A stretch of DNA of 7,075 bases from Alphaproteobacteria bacterium (GCA_030743445.1 JASLSL010000151.1:1-7075); one strand, 5' to 3'. Counted from the stretch's first letter, positions 1-6,429 are shown. Numbers and translations: made by a program. The notes: generated by a model not told the origin, from the letters alone.

Positions 1-77
1 AATCGTTCGCTTGGTTTCAGATTTTGAACTTCAATTTGCCAATATGCGGTTGCATACTATGTAACTGGCTGTACGGA

Positions 78-99
78 GCGCCGCCGGGTTTGGCGGCGC
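78..99 (+). repeat. GC-rich hairpin ahead of the first gene
   Basis: A perfect 8-bp inverted repeat (GCGCCGCC at 78-85 and GGCGGCGC at 92-99) encloses a 6-nt loop GGGTTT. It is not followed by a T-run, so it does not look like an intrinsic terminator. It ends 7 nt before the ATG at 107 and 37 nt before the ATG at 137. If transcribed it would occupy the ribosome-binding position of the 107 start, which argues for starting at 137. It could equally be the remnant of an upstream gene's end or a leader structure; the window does not show which. Confidence 0.5.
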
Positions 100-136
100 C
101 TGTACGATGGCGAAAACAGCGAGTGCGGGGTTTGAC

Positions 137-1150
137 ATGAGCACTATCGCGGATATCGACAGGGACGCCCCGGACGTCCTGCCGCTTGCGCTGTTCCCTT
201 TCCGAACGACGGGGCTTCAGGGAGCCCGGATGATCAAGAACGCGCGGCTCGAAAGCGTGGTCGAGATCTTCAAGGACGACAAGATGGGCAGCGGCCAGAT
301 CGATGTCGATTCGATCGGCACCGCCTTCGGGTGGGAGCGCAACGTGGCGCATCCCGACTTCCCGATCCTGCGCAAGCTCGCCAGCCTGCCGAGCTACGAC
401 ATGTACAGCCTGCGTATCCTGCTGAAGGATAACGATATCCAGGTGCGCGACGCCGACGATCTCGACGTCTCGGAAAGTAAGAAGCGCGAGCTCGCGGATT
501 ACATGCGCGAATTCACCGAACCCCTGATCGTCAACATCTATGGCGGCGCCGACGCACAGGTGCATAGCCTCGCGGACTTGACCGCGCTGTTCCACGATCC
601 GGACGTCGAGAAGACGCGAGCGCGACTGACCGACGTCGCGGGCAAACTGGACATTCCGATCGAGCAGGTGCCGGTCTTTTTCAACGACTACAGCGAGGTG
701 TTTCTCTCGGTTTGCTATTACCGCCGATGCCTCGACGGCATCAAGCCGGCGATCATCGACTTCTTCGATTCGATCGACGAAATCAACAACGACTGGAAGC
801 TGCGGCACGACCGTCAGCTGCTGAAGATCTGCGAACAAATCCGCACGACGATCAACAACATGACGAAGCTGCTCGCCGGACGGTTCCAAACGGTCGAATC
901 GAGCACCAAGGCGATGTGGTCCGGTTTCAACGCCGAACGTTTCCGCGAGGTCGAGGACCTGATCGAGAGCAATCACACGGTGATGGGCGGCGTGCTGTGC
1001 GCGCTCACGGTCAAGATGAACGCCTGGACCACGCGGTTCCCGGACAGCGGGACGTCGGGCCCGATCAAGCGCGCCGACTTCATCATCTCGGACATGCGCC
1101 AGGGCTTCGAGACCCTGCGCAATATCAAGACCGGACCGACCCGGCACTAG
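137..1150 (+). CDS. Conserved-looking hypothetical protein, function unknown
   Basis: I do not recognise this family. From the ATG at 137 the product is 337 residues, soluble in appearance, with no signal peptide and no membrane segment. The N-terminal third is mixed. Roughly residues 180-295 look mainly alpha-helical, with a CYYRRC cluster near residues 193-198, an acidic stretch FFDSIDEINND, and helices around KICEQIRTTINN. Codon use is GC-rich and coding-like throughout. Start choice is uncertain: ATG 137 has GCGGGG 6 nt upstream; ATG 107 would add MAKTASAGFD but has a hairpin where its ribosome-binding site should be; ATG 230 has AGGGAG 5 nt upstream and would give 306 residues. The gene converges on the CMD-family gene, with 27 nt between stop codons and no evident terminator. 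Its real function cannot be read from the sequence. Confidence 0.8.
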   Translation: MSTIADIDRDAPDVLPLALFPFRTTGLQGARMIKNARLESVVEIFKDDKMGSGQIDVDSIGTAFGWERNVAHPDFPILRKLASLPSYDMYSLRILLKDNDIQVRDADDLDVSESKKRELADYMREFTEPLIVNIYGGADAQVHSLADLTALFHDPDVEKTRARLTDVAGKLDIPIEQVPVFFNDYSEVFLSVCYYRRCLDGIKPAIIDFFDSIDEINNDWKLRHDRQLLKICEQIRTTINNMTKLLAGRFQTVESSTKAMWSGFNAERFREVEDLIESNHTVMGGVLCALTVKMNAWTTRFPDSGTSGPIKRADFIISDMRQGFETLRNIKTGPTRH

Positions 1151-1157
1151 TGGTATG

Positions 1158-1194
1158 AATCCGGCAGCGGCCGTCGTTCAATCCGGCAGCGGCC
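1158..1194. repeat. 15-bp direct repeat at convergent gene ends
   Basis: AATCCGGCAGCGGCC occurs at 1158-1172 and again at 1180-1194, a 22-bp period. The right copy encodes the last codons of the minus-strand CMD gene and adjoins its stop (1178-1180). The left copy lies in the 27-nt gap before the hypothetical gene's stop. It looks like a local duplication of the CMD gene's 3' end. No hairpin with T-tract is visible here, so transcription of the two convergent genes may overlap. Confidence 0.75.
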
Positions 1195-1726
1195 TCTCGC
1201 CTTCCGGCGGTTCGATACCGAAAACGTTGAGCGTCATCGCCACCGTCGTGTAGTGGCCGCAGAGCGCGGTGAGCTCCATCACCCCCGCCTCGCCGAACTC
1301 GGCGACCGCCTGCCCATAGGTCGCGTCGCTGACCCGGTGGTCGCCGTGCAATTCCTGGCAGTAGGCATAAACCGTCGCTTCGGCTTCCGTGTTGAAGTCG
1401 GGCTCGCGGCGCTCGGCGACCGCCGCCATGATCGTCGGGTCGAGGCCTTCCTTTTCCGCGATCGGCGCATGGGCATACCACTCGTACTGCGCCGACCACA
1501 CCCGGGCGGTGATCAGGATCGCGAGTTCGCGTAAATCGCCCGAAAGACTGCCCTCGAACCGCAGCCAGGCGCCGACCTGCTGGACCCCGTCGGCGACCTC
1601 GGGGCACAGCAGCAGGGGCGCGAACGGGCCGCGCACGCCGCCGCGCGGGCCGGCGGCGATCTTCTCGTAGACCCGCTGCTGGGCTTCGGTCAGGCTGTCC
1701 GGATCGAATTCGGGTAAACGGCTCAT
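1178..1726 (-). CDS. Carboxymuconolactone decarboxylase (CMD/AhpD-like) family protein
   Basis: The 182-residue product has the CMD-fold signature: an acidic residue in DLRELAIL (E67) followed by a helix containing W77, Y81-E82-W83 and H86, then a hydrophobic C-terminal helix pair (LCGHYTTVAMTLNVFG). In AhpD peroxidase-reductases the equivalent spacing from the glutamate carries a CxxC pair at +12 and +15 and a histidine at +19. Here those positions are A79, E82 and H86, so the redox cysteines are absent and thiol peroxidase activity is unlikely. Family members include the true gamma-carboxymuconolactone decarboxylase of the protocatechuate pathway and many proteins of unknown substrate; there is no aromatic-catabolism neighbour here to support that role. 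The start at 1726 is well supported by GAAGGAG centred about 10 nt upstream. It lies downstream of the EAL gene's terminator, so it may have its own promoter or depend on readthrough. Confidence 0.88.
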   Translation of the reverse strand: MSRLPEFDPDSLTEAQQRVYEKIAAGPRGGVRGPFAPLLLCPEVADGVQQVGAWLRFEGSLSGDLRELAILITARVWSAQYEWYAHAPIAEKEGLDPTIMAAVAERREPDFNTEAEATVYAYCQELHGDHRVSDATYGQAVAEFGEAGVMELTALCGHYTTVAMTLNVFGIEPPEGERPLPD

Positions 1727-1732
1727 TGGGGA

Positions 1733-1740
1733 ACTCCTTC
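1733..1740 (-). promoter_or_regulatory. Strong Shine-Dalgarno for the CMD-family gene
   Basis: On the minus strand GAAGGAGT precedes the ATG at 1726 with about 7 nt between AGGAG and the start codon. This fixes the start of the 182-residue product and excludes the longer open frame that continues upstream. Confidence 0.8.
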
Positions 1741-1755
1741 GGGTCTGGCGATGGC

Positions 1756-1781
1756 AAAAAAACGACCGGACTGGTCCGGTC
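1756..1781 (-). terminator. Intrinsic terminator after the EAL-domain gene
   Basis: Read on the minus strand, a perfect 8-bp inverted repeat GACCGGAC / GTCCGGTC (1781 to 1764, 2-nt centre, or 7 bp with a 4-nt loop) is followed after one G by seven Ts (1762-1756). It lies 30 nt beyond the EAL gene stop and 29 nt before the CMD gene start. Hairpin plus uninterrupted T7 is the classical rho-independent form. It implies that most transcripts from the EAL gene stop before the CMD gene. Confidence 0.88.
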
Positions 1782-1811
1782 CACATCGCGGCGCGGGGCC
1801 GGCCCGGCGGC

Positions 1812-3506
1812 TCAGCCCCAGGTCGTCTGCGCGCCCTTGCGCTTGACGTTGATCTTCTCCGGATCGCGCTTCTTGATTTCGGTTTGGCAGTCGGGCACCG
1901 GCCGGCCATAGAGGTAGCCCTGGCCGAATTCGACGCCGAGCTTGTGCATCATCCGGGCCTGGCTTTCGGTTTCGATCTGCTCGGCAATCAGCTGGGTGCC
2001 GAGACCGCGCGCAAGTTCGATGATCGACTTCAGGAGCGCCATCGTGCGGTCGTCCTCGACCGCGTCGCGGATCAGCTGGCCGTCGAGCTTGGCGTAATCG
2101 ATCTGCAGTTGGCGCAACATACTGAGCGCGGTATTGCCCGAGCCCATGTCGTCGAGCGAGATGGCGTGCCCCTTGCTTCGAAAATCCTGCAGGATTCGGC
2201 CCATCCGCTGCATGTCGTCGACGACATGTGTCTCGGTCAACTCGAACATCAGCTGATCGCTCGCGCGGCCGAGTGGTTTGATGCATTCGTGTAACTGCCT
2301 GACGAACAGGTCGCTGTTGAGCGAGCGGGCCGACAGGTTGACCGCGATGCACGGATGAAACCCGGTTTCCGCATGCTCCAGCAAGTTCTCCACCACCTTG
2401 CCGCAGACCGTGAGATCGAAATCCTCGATCATCCCGACTTCTTCGGTGAAGGCGATGAACTGCGCCGGCGAGGAGACGCCGGTCAGCCGCGTCAACGCCT
2501 CGAAGTGGTGAACGTCCTCGCGGAACAGGCCGATGATCGGCTGGAAGACGAGCTCTAAATCCTGGTTGTCGATCACGTTGCGCACCCGGCTGACCCGGGC
2601 GGCGGTGTCGTCGAGCAGGCTCTGGGCGCCGCTCTCCAGCGAGTCGATCTCCAAGTCCGCGCCCTGCTCGGCGAATTTGCGGATCGAGTAGATCAGCGCC
2701 TTCGTCGCGTCGACTTCGCTGAGGCCGGCGGTGTCGAGTTCCATCGTGAACTTTCTGACCGGCTCGGCCCGGTTGTCGCCGCGGTGCTTCTCGAGAATTC
2801 CCGCTATCCGGTCGCGCAACTCGTCGATATCGACGTTGGCGTCGTGGACGACGCCGAACTTGCCGCCTTCCATCACGCCGGCGGAATCGCCGCCGACCGA
2901 ATTGGCGCGCAACACGGCGCTCAATTCGTCGAGCACCTCGTTCTTGATGCCGGTGTCGACTTGCTTGCCGAGCTCCGCCAAGCTGTCGAGCACGAAGAAG
3001 GTCAGGCTGTGGTCGAAGCCCATACGGCTCGCCGCCTGCATCCGCTCCTTCGCGACCGCGGCGAAATCCTCCTCGTCCAGCAACCCGGTATCGTCGACCC
3101 TGGGCTCTTTGTGCTGAATTTGTGCCGGCACGGTGATCGCGAGGAAGTAGTTTCCGGGCTTCTCGACCAAGTAGGAACCGCCGATCAAGGCGTAGATCGT
3201 GTTGCCGCCCGACGAGCGCAATCGGACCCAGGTCGGCTCGATGCGGCCGTTGATACCGAGCCGGGTGAACAACTCGTGGAGGAAGGGCTGATCCTCGGCG
3301 AGGACGAAGTCGTAAAAGTTACGGCCAACCAACTGGTCGACGTCGCCGCCCGCGAGGCCGCACGACGTGCCCGACGCGAACGCCACCACGCCGTCCTTGT
3401 CGATCTCGACCAACAGGTGCGCGCCGGCGAAGGCGAAGGCGACGAAACGGTCGCGCTCATCCTTCAGGCCCGATTGTCGAGGCGCGCTCTTGGCGGTTGA
3501 TTCCAT
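1812..3506 (-). CDS. PAS-degenerate GGDEF-EAL protein, putative c-di-GMP phosphodiesterase
   Basis: This 564-residue cytoplasmic protein should hydrolyse cyclic di-GMP to pGpG. Residues about 22-128 resemble a PAS sensor domain (VEIDKDGVVAFASG, then an LVGRNFYDFV segment). Residues about 143-242 resemble a GGDEF domain that has lost its signature: the site reads EGGKF at 213-217, so cyclase activity is not expected. Residues about 300-541 form an EAL domain with all core residues visible: E336-A-L-x-R340, N390 in NLS, E422-LTE, D452-D453 in DDMGSG, K473-x-D475, E509 and E512 (AEQIE in place of the usual AEGVE), and Q529 in GQGYLYGRP. The ATG at 3506 is the only conventional start before an upstream in-frame stop; its ribosome-binding site is weak and made of a tandem repeat. 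It is divergent from the Tad pilus genes, suggesting but not proving control of the pilus. There are no membrane segments. A basic tail (KKRDPEKINVKRKG) ends it. Confidence 0.93.
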   Translation of the reverse strand: MESTAKSAPRQSGLKDERDRFVAFAFAGAHLLVEIDKDGVVAFASGTSCGLAGGDVDQLVGRNFYDFVLAEDQPFLHELFTRLGINGRIEPTWVRLRSSGGNTIYALIGGSYLVEKPGNYFLAITVPAQIQHKEPRVDDTGLLDEEDFAAVAKERMQAASRMGFDHSLTFFVLDSLAELGKQVDTGIKNEVLDELSAVLRANSVGGDSAGVMEGGKFGVVHDANVDIDELRDRIAGILEKHRGDNRAEPVRKFTMELDTAGLSEVDATKALIYSIRKFAEQGADLEIDSLESGAQSLLDDTAARVSRVRNVIDNQDLELVFQPIIGLFREDVHHFEALTRLTGVSSPAQFIAFTEEVGMIEDFDLTVCGKVVENLLEHAETGFHPCIAVNLSARSLNSDLFVRQLHECIKPLGRASDQLMFELTETHVVDDMQRMGRILQDFRSKGHAISLDDMGSGNTALSMLRQLQIDYAKLDGQLIRDAVEDDRTMALLKSIIELARGLGTQLIAEQIETESQARMMHKLGVEFGQGYLYGRPVPDCQTEIKKRDPEKINVKRKGAQTTWG

Positions 3507-3542
3507 CCCTGTCCCGAGCCCTGTCCCGAACTCTGTCCCGAG
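3507..3542 (-). repeat. Three tandem 12-bp repeats abutting the EAL gene start
   Basis: Three copies of a 12-bp unit lie head to tail: 3507-3518 CCCTGTCCCGAG, 3519-3530 CCCTGTCCCGAA and 3531-3542 CTCTGTCCCGAG (plus-strand reading). The last nucleotide of the array touches the EAL start codon. On the mRNA each unit reads about CTCGGGACAGGG, so the purine-rich GGGACAGGG provides the only Shine-Dalgarno-like sequence. Copy-number change would alter the leader without changing any reading frame. Confidence 0.85.
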
Positions 3543-3603
3543 TTTCCGCTCGGTGTCGGCCCGACCCCCGGCGGCTCGTCACCGTTAATTACTTCGGGCG
3601 CCG

Positions 3604-3632
3604 ATGATAGCCAGAAACCCATTGGGAAACAA
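3604..3632 (-). promoter_or_regulatory. Candidate sigma70-type promoter for the EAL gene
   Basis: On the minus strand TTGTTT (3632-3627) and TATCAT (3609-3604) are 17 nt apart. The -10 matches the TATAAT consensus at five of six positions; the -35 matches less well. Transcription would begin near 3597, giving a leader of about 90 nt that contains the three 12-bp repeats. The spacer holds a 9-bp near-palindrome, CCCATTGGG (3618-3626), which could be an operator half-site or chance. Confidence 0.45.
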
Positions 3633-3689
3633 TTGACTAAGCGATTCGAAGCGAACCCGGTCCATCGGGTCATCGCACCGCAATTCGGC

Positions 3690-3874
3690 GTTGCAAAAAT
3701 TTAGCGACAATTTTATCGAATTTTACCGGCAATATGGCAACAAAATGATTAAGTAATAGTTGCTTATTACTTAATAAAATAGTGTTTATATTTGTTGCAT
3801 AAAAATAAAATATATGAATACTTGGTAACTCGGTTAATTCGCGCGGTGTAACTATCACTGGATCGCTAAACGAG
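3690..3874 (+). promoter_or_regulatory. AT-rich control region upstream of tadG-like gene
   Basis: Base composition drops sharply from GC-rich coding DNA to an AT-rich stretch, roughly 3690-3835, ahead of the pilus operon. It contains an 11-bp perfect inverted repeat (3748-3775) and several weak -35/-10-like pairs; the best I see is TTGCAT (3795-3800) with AATACT (3817-3822) at 16-nt spacing. No convincing Shine-Dalgarno precedes the ATG at 3875. I see no gene in the whole 3507-3874 gap. Such AT-rich islands in GC-rich alphaproteobacteria are typical targets of nucleoid or MucR/Ros-type regulators, an inference here. Confidence 0.5.
3748..3775. repeat. Perfect 11-bp AT-rich inverted repeat
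   Basis: ATTAAGTAATA (3748-3758) and TATTACTTAAT (3765-3775) are exact reverse complements separated by GTTGCT. It lies 100 nt before the tadG-like start and about 140 nt upstream of the candidate EAL promoter -10, between the two divergent genes. An operator for a dimeric regulator is the simplest reading; as a hairpin it is weak because only two of its eleven pairs are G-C. Confidence 0.75.
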
Positions 3875-5281
3875 ATGTCCGGGTTCTGGAAAAACGAGAA
3901 TGGCAGCATCGGGATGTTCTTTGCCCTGGCGCTCATCCCGGTCGTGGGTTTCGTCGGCATTGCTTACGATTCCGCCCGCATCTATTCGGTCAAATCGCGG
4001 CTCTCGGAATCGCTCGACGCGGCGGGGTTGGCCGCCGGCCGCGCGGTGTTTTCGCCGACCCGGGACGCCGAGGCCACGATGTTCTTCAACGCCAACTTCC
4101 CGGACGGCTACATGGATTCCACGGTCGCCCCGCCGACCATCGCGGTGGACGAGGCCGGCGAGACCATCACGGTCACCGGCAGCGCCACCGTCCCGACCAC
4201 CTTCATGCGGCTGTTCGGCAACGAGGACGTGGTGGTCAGCGCGCGCTCGGTGATCGTGCGCCAGAACCGGGGCATGGAATTGGCGCTGGTGATGGACAAC
4301 ACCGGCTCGATGCGATCGGGCGGCAAGATCGACGCGATGAAGAGTGCTTCCCGCGACCTGATCGACATCATCTATGGCGACGACGAGACGGTGAACGGCC
4401 TCTACGTCGCACTGGTTCCCTACACCGCGACGGTCAATGTGGGCGCCGACCGGTCGGCCTGGCTCGATGCGGGCGACCGCTATTTCGACAGCCCGAGCCC
4501 GTTCGAGCCGACCGAATGGAAGGGCTGCGTCGAGGCCCGCACAGCACCGCTCGACCAGAACGACACGCCGCCGGCGGTCGAGCCGTTCACGTCCTATTAC
4601 TTCGCCGCCGACGTCGACAACCAATGGCCCGCGGTCGACGAAAGCAACGGCGCCCAGAACGACGGCACCGGACCGAATCTCGGCTGCGGGCCGGAAATCA
4701 CCTCGCTGGTGGCCGAAAAGTCCGTCGTCACCGCGGCGATCGACGAGATGCTGCCGTGGCACCGCGGCGGCACCACCAGCAATCTCGGCCTGGTTTGGGG
4801 TTGGCGGGTGCTGTCGCCGGCGTGGCGCGGCTTGTGGAGCAACGGCGGCGACCCGGTGAGCCCGATGAACCTGCCGCTCGACTACGACGATCCGCTGATG
4901 GACAAGGTCGTCGTCGTGCTGACCGATGGCCAGAACCAGTTCTACGACTGGCCGAACCATTCGCCGAACAACGGTGTCGGCCCCGAGGGCTCGGATTACA
5001 CCGCCTACGGCCGGCTCAACGAATTCGGCTACGCGACGCTCGCCGAGGGCCTGGCCGAGATCAACACGCGGTTCTCCAACATCTGCACCGCGATGAAGGC
5101 CCAGGGGATCGTCATCTTCTCGATCACCTTCGGCCCGTCGCCCAATGCCGCGACCCAGGACCTCTATCGCAACTGCGCGACCCAGCCGGACTACTACTAC
5201 CACTCGCCGTCGAACGACCAGCTCGCCGACGCCTTCCACTCGATCGGCCAGATCCTGACCAACCTCAGGGTCGCGGAGTAA
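3875..5281 (+). CDS. tadG: TadG-like pilus assembly protein with von Willebrand A domain
   Basis: The product is 468 residues, membrane-anchored, and probably works in the periplasm in assembly or anchoring of the Tad (Flp) pilus. The N-terminus has the TadG/TadE pattern: a short charged lead, NENGS, then one hydrophobic helix (about residues 12-30), followed by YDSARIY and LDAAGLAAGRA. It lacks the glutamate at +5 after the glycine that marks prepilin-peptidase substrates, so it is probably not cleaved like its neighbours. A von Willebrand A domain starts near residue 134. Its metal site is visible as D141-N-T143-G-S145, T300/T301 in GGTTSNLG, and D351 in VVVLTDGQN. A long insert (about 190-290) between the first and second metal-binding loops contains C218 and C271; C404 and C434 lie near the end. 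Length is ordinary for the family. It opens a three-gene operon with a 4-nt gap to the next gene. Confidence 0.92.
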   Translation: MSGFWKNENGSIGMFFALALIPVVGFVGIAYDSARIYSVKSRLSESLDAAGLAAGRAVFSPTRDAEATMFFNANFPDGYMDSTVAPPTIAVDEAGETITVTGSATVPTTFMRLFGNEDVVVSARSVIVRQNRGMELALVMDNTGSMRSGGKIDAMKSASRDLIDIIYGDDETVNGLYVALVPYTATVNVGADRSAWLDAGDRYFDSPSPFEPTEWKGCVEARTAPLDQNDTPPAVEPFTSYYFAADVDNQWPAVDESNGAQNDGTGPNLGCGPEITSLVAEKSVVTAAIDEMLPWHRGGTTSNLGLVWGWRVLSPAWRGLWSNGGDPVSPMNLPLDYDDPLMDKVVVVLTDGQNQFYDWPNHSPNNGVGPEGSDYTAYGRLNEFGYATLAEGLAEINTRFSNICTAMKAQGIVIFSITFGPSPNAATQDLYRNCATQPDYYYHSPSNDQLADAFHSIGQILTNLRVAE

Positions 5282-5285
5282 GCCG
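5275..5285 (+). promoter_or_regulatory. Ribosome-binding site inside the end of the tadG-like gene
   Basis: GGAG (5275-5278) sits in the last codons of the tadG-like gene, 7 nt before the ATG at 5286. This supports that start and suggests coupled translation. Confidence 0.7.
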
Positions 5286-5861
5286 ATGCCGGGGTGGCTC
5301 AAACGACTTCGAGGCCGCTTCACCCGCGACGAGGGCGGCGCCGCGGCGCTCGAATACGCGATGGTCGCGCCGGTGTTCATACTGGCGCTGGTCGGGATGA
5401 TGGAGCTCGGCCTGATGACCTTCGCCAACGTCTTGCTCGAAGGCGGGTTGCGCGAGGCCTCGCGTTACGGCGCCACCGGCTTCGCGCTGCCCGACGGCAC
5501 CAGCCGGGCCGACCGGATTCGCCAGATCGTTATCGAGAACGGCGCCGGCCTGGTCGTCGACGAGCATGTCACGATCACCGCCTTGATCTATCCGAGCTTC
5601 GAGTCGATCGGCCAGGCCGAACCGTTCCAGGACGCCAACGACAATGACAGCTATGACGAGGGCGAGACTTATACCGACGTCAACGGCAATGGCCAGTGGG
5701 ATCCGGACATGGGCTTGGAAGGCGCCGGCGGGGCTGGCGATATCGTCGTCTACCGGGTCGATTACCCGTGGAGCCCGATCACCAACCTGTTCGGCGGCAT
5801 GATCGGCGACATCAACTTGTCGACCAGCCTGGTGATCCGCAACGAGCCGTTCGATAGCTGA
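5286..5861 (+). CDS. tadE: TadE-family pseudopilin with two calcium-loop-like motifs
   Basis: The 191-residue product is a minor pseudopilin of the Tad pilus. A basic leader (residues 1-18) ends in glycine, followed by AAALEYAMVAP. Cleavage by the CpaA/TadV peptidase is expected between G18 and A19, leaving E23 at +5 and Y24 at +6. A hydrophobic helix runs to about residue 50 (VFILALVGMMELGLMTFANV). LREASRYGATG follows, a common TadE continuation. An acidic insert then holds two 12-residue EF-hand-like loops: D116-x-N118-x-N120-x-S122-x-D124-x-x-E127, and D131-x-N133-x-N135-G-x-x-D139 ending in M142 instead of an acidic residue. After a glycine-rich segment (LEGAGGAGD) comes a beta-like VVYRVDYPW region. 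I recall similar DxNGNG inserts in other TadE-family proteins, so the insert may be widespread. It is the second gene of the operon, 1 nt ahead of the third. Confidence 0.9.
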   Translation: MPGWLKRLRGRFTRDEGGAAALEYAMVAPVFILALVGMMELGLMTFANVLLEGGLREASRYGATGFALPDGTSRADRIRQIVIENGAGLVVDEHVTITALIYPSFESIGQAEPFQDANDNDSYDEGETYTDVNGNGQWDPDMGLEGAGGAGDIVVYRVDYPWSPITNLFGGMIGDINLSTSLVIRNEPFDS

Positions 5862-5862
5862 C

Positions 5863-6429
5863 ATGCCGGGCCTGCTGAAACGTTTCGCCAAGTGCAAGCG
5901 CGGCACCGCGATGGTCGAGTTCGCCTTCATCACGCCGGTGTTGCTGCTGCTGATCTTCGGAACCTTTGAGTTCGGCAGCTACATCCTGTTGAACCAGAAG
6001 CTGCGCCACGCGGCGATGACGATGGCCGACCTGACCGCGCGCGAGGAAACCCTGACCGAGGCCCAGCTCAACGGCCTGTTCGCCTCGGTTCAGAACATCG
6101 TCAATCCCTTCCCGTTCGGCCCCCGCGGCACGGTCATCATCTCCGCGGTCAGCGCCAATACGGACAACGCACCGCTGGTGTTCTGGCAACGCACCGGGGC
6201 CGGCACCCTCGCCGCCGCGAGCCGGATCGGCGCCGAGGGCGGGAACGCCACGCTGCCCGCCGGGTTCACCGTGCTCGAAGGCGAGACGATCATCGCGGCC
6301 GAGATCTATTACGACTACGACGCGTGGTTCCTGACCGACATCCTGCCGACCGAACCGATGTACGAAACCGCCTACTTCCGGCCGCGGCTCGGCCTGCTGC
6401 AGGCGCTCGAGGCGGAGTCCGGCGGCTGA
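5863..6429 (+). CDS. Second TadE-family pseudopilin
   Basis: This 188-residue protein begins MPGLLKR, nearly the same as the preceding gene's MPGWLKR, and shares its layout, so the two are probably paralogues. Its leader ends RG, with cleavage expected between G14 and T15, giving E19 at +5 and F20 at +6 (TAMVEFAFITP). The hydrophobic helix extends to about residue 42 (VLLLLIFGTFEFGSYILL). The periplasmic part (LRHAAMTMADLTARE onwards) lacks the acidic calcium-loop insert and contains a segment with NPFPFGPRG, then AEIYYDYDAWF towards the end. A TadF-type role is possible, but TadE and TadF cannot be separated reliably by eye, so I leave the symbol empty. The start lies 1 nt after the previous stop with no clear ribosome-binding site, suggesting translational coupling. 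Confidence 0.88.
   Translation: MPGLLKRFAKCKRGTAMVEFAFITPVLLLLIFGTFEFGSYILLNQKLRHAAMTMADLTAREETLTEAQLNGLFASVQNIVNPFPFGPRGTVIISAVSANTDNAPLVFWQRTGAGTLAAASRIGAEGGNATLPAGFTVLEGETIIAAEIYYDYDAWFLTDILPTEPMYETAYFRPRLGLLQALEAESGG

Noticed and set aside
17..1147. Long minus-strand open frame opposite the first gene
   Set aside because: It is an arginine, histidine, valine and aspartate-rich mirror of a coding gene in GC-rich DNA, with no recognisable domain and no ribosome-binding site.
1178..1909. Longer CMD frame beginning at 1909
   Set aside because: It runs through the EAL terminator and the EAL 3' end, and its extra N-terminus is arginine/alanine-rich noise; GAAGGAG marks ATG 1726.
3507..3542. 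CRISPR-like array
   Set aside because: Units are directly adjacent 12-mers without spacers; this is a simple tandem repeat.
3464..3673. Small minus-strand frame with SGQ repeats across the EAL start
   Set aside because: The repeated peptide is only the 12-bp DNA repeat read in another frame; it overlaps the EAL start and has no own ribosome-binding site or family.
3749..3774. CtrA-type TTAA-N7-TTAA site in the AT-rich island
   Set aside because: The two TTAA elements are 18 nt apart, not 7, and I found no proper spacing elsewhere in either island.
3670..3960. Minus-strand 96-residue frame through the AT-rich island
   Set aside because: It overlaps the tadG start and AT-rich control DNA; low-complexity sequence with no coding signature.
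3866..5428. 520-residue minus-strand open frame opposite tadG
   Set aside because: Composition is typical of antisense frames in GC-rich genes (runs of H, R, D, V), and the plus strand has an unmistakable TadG protein.
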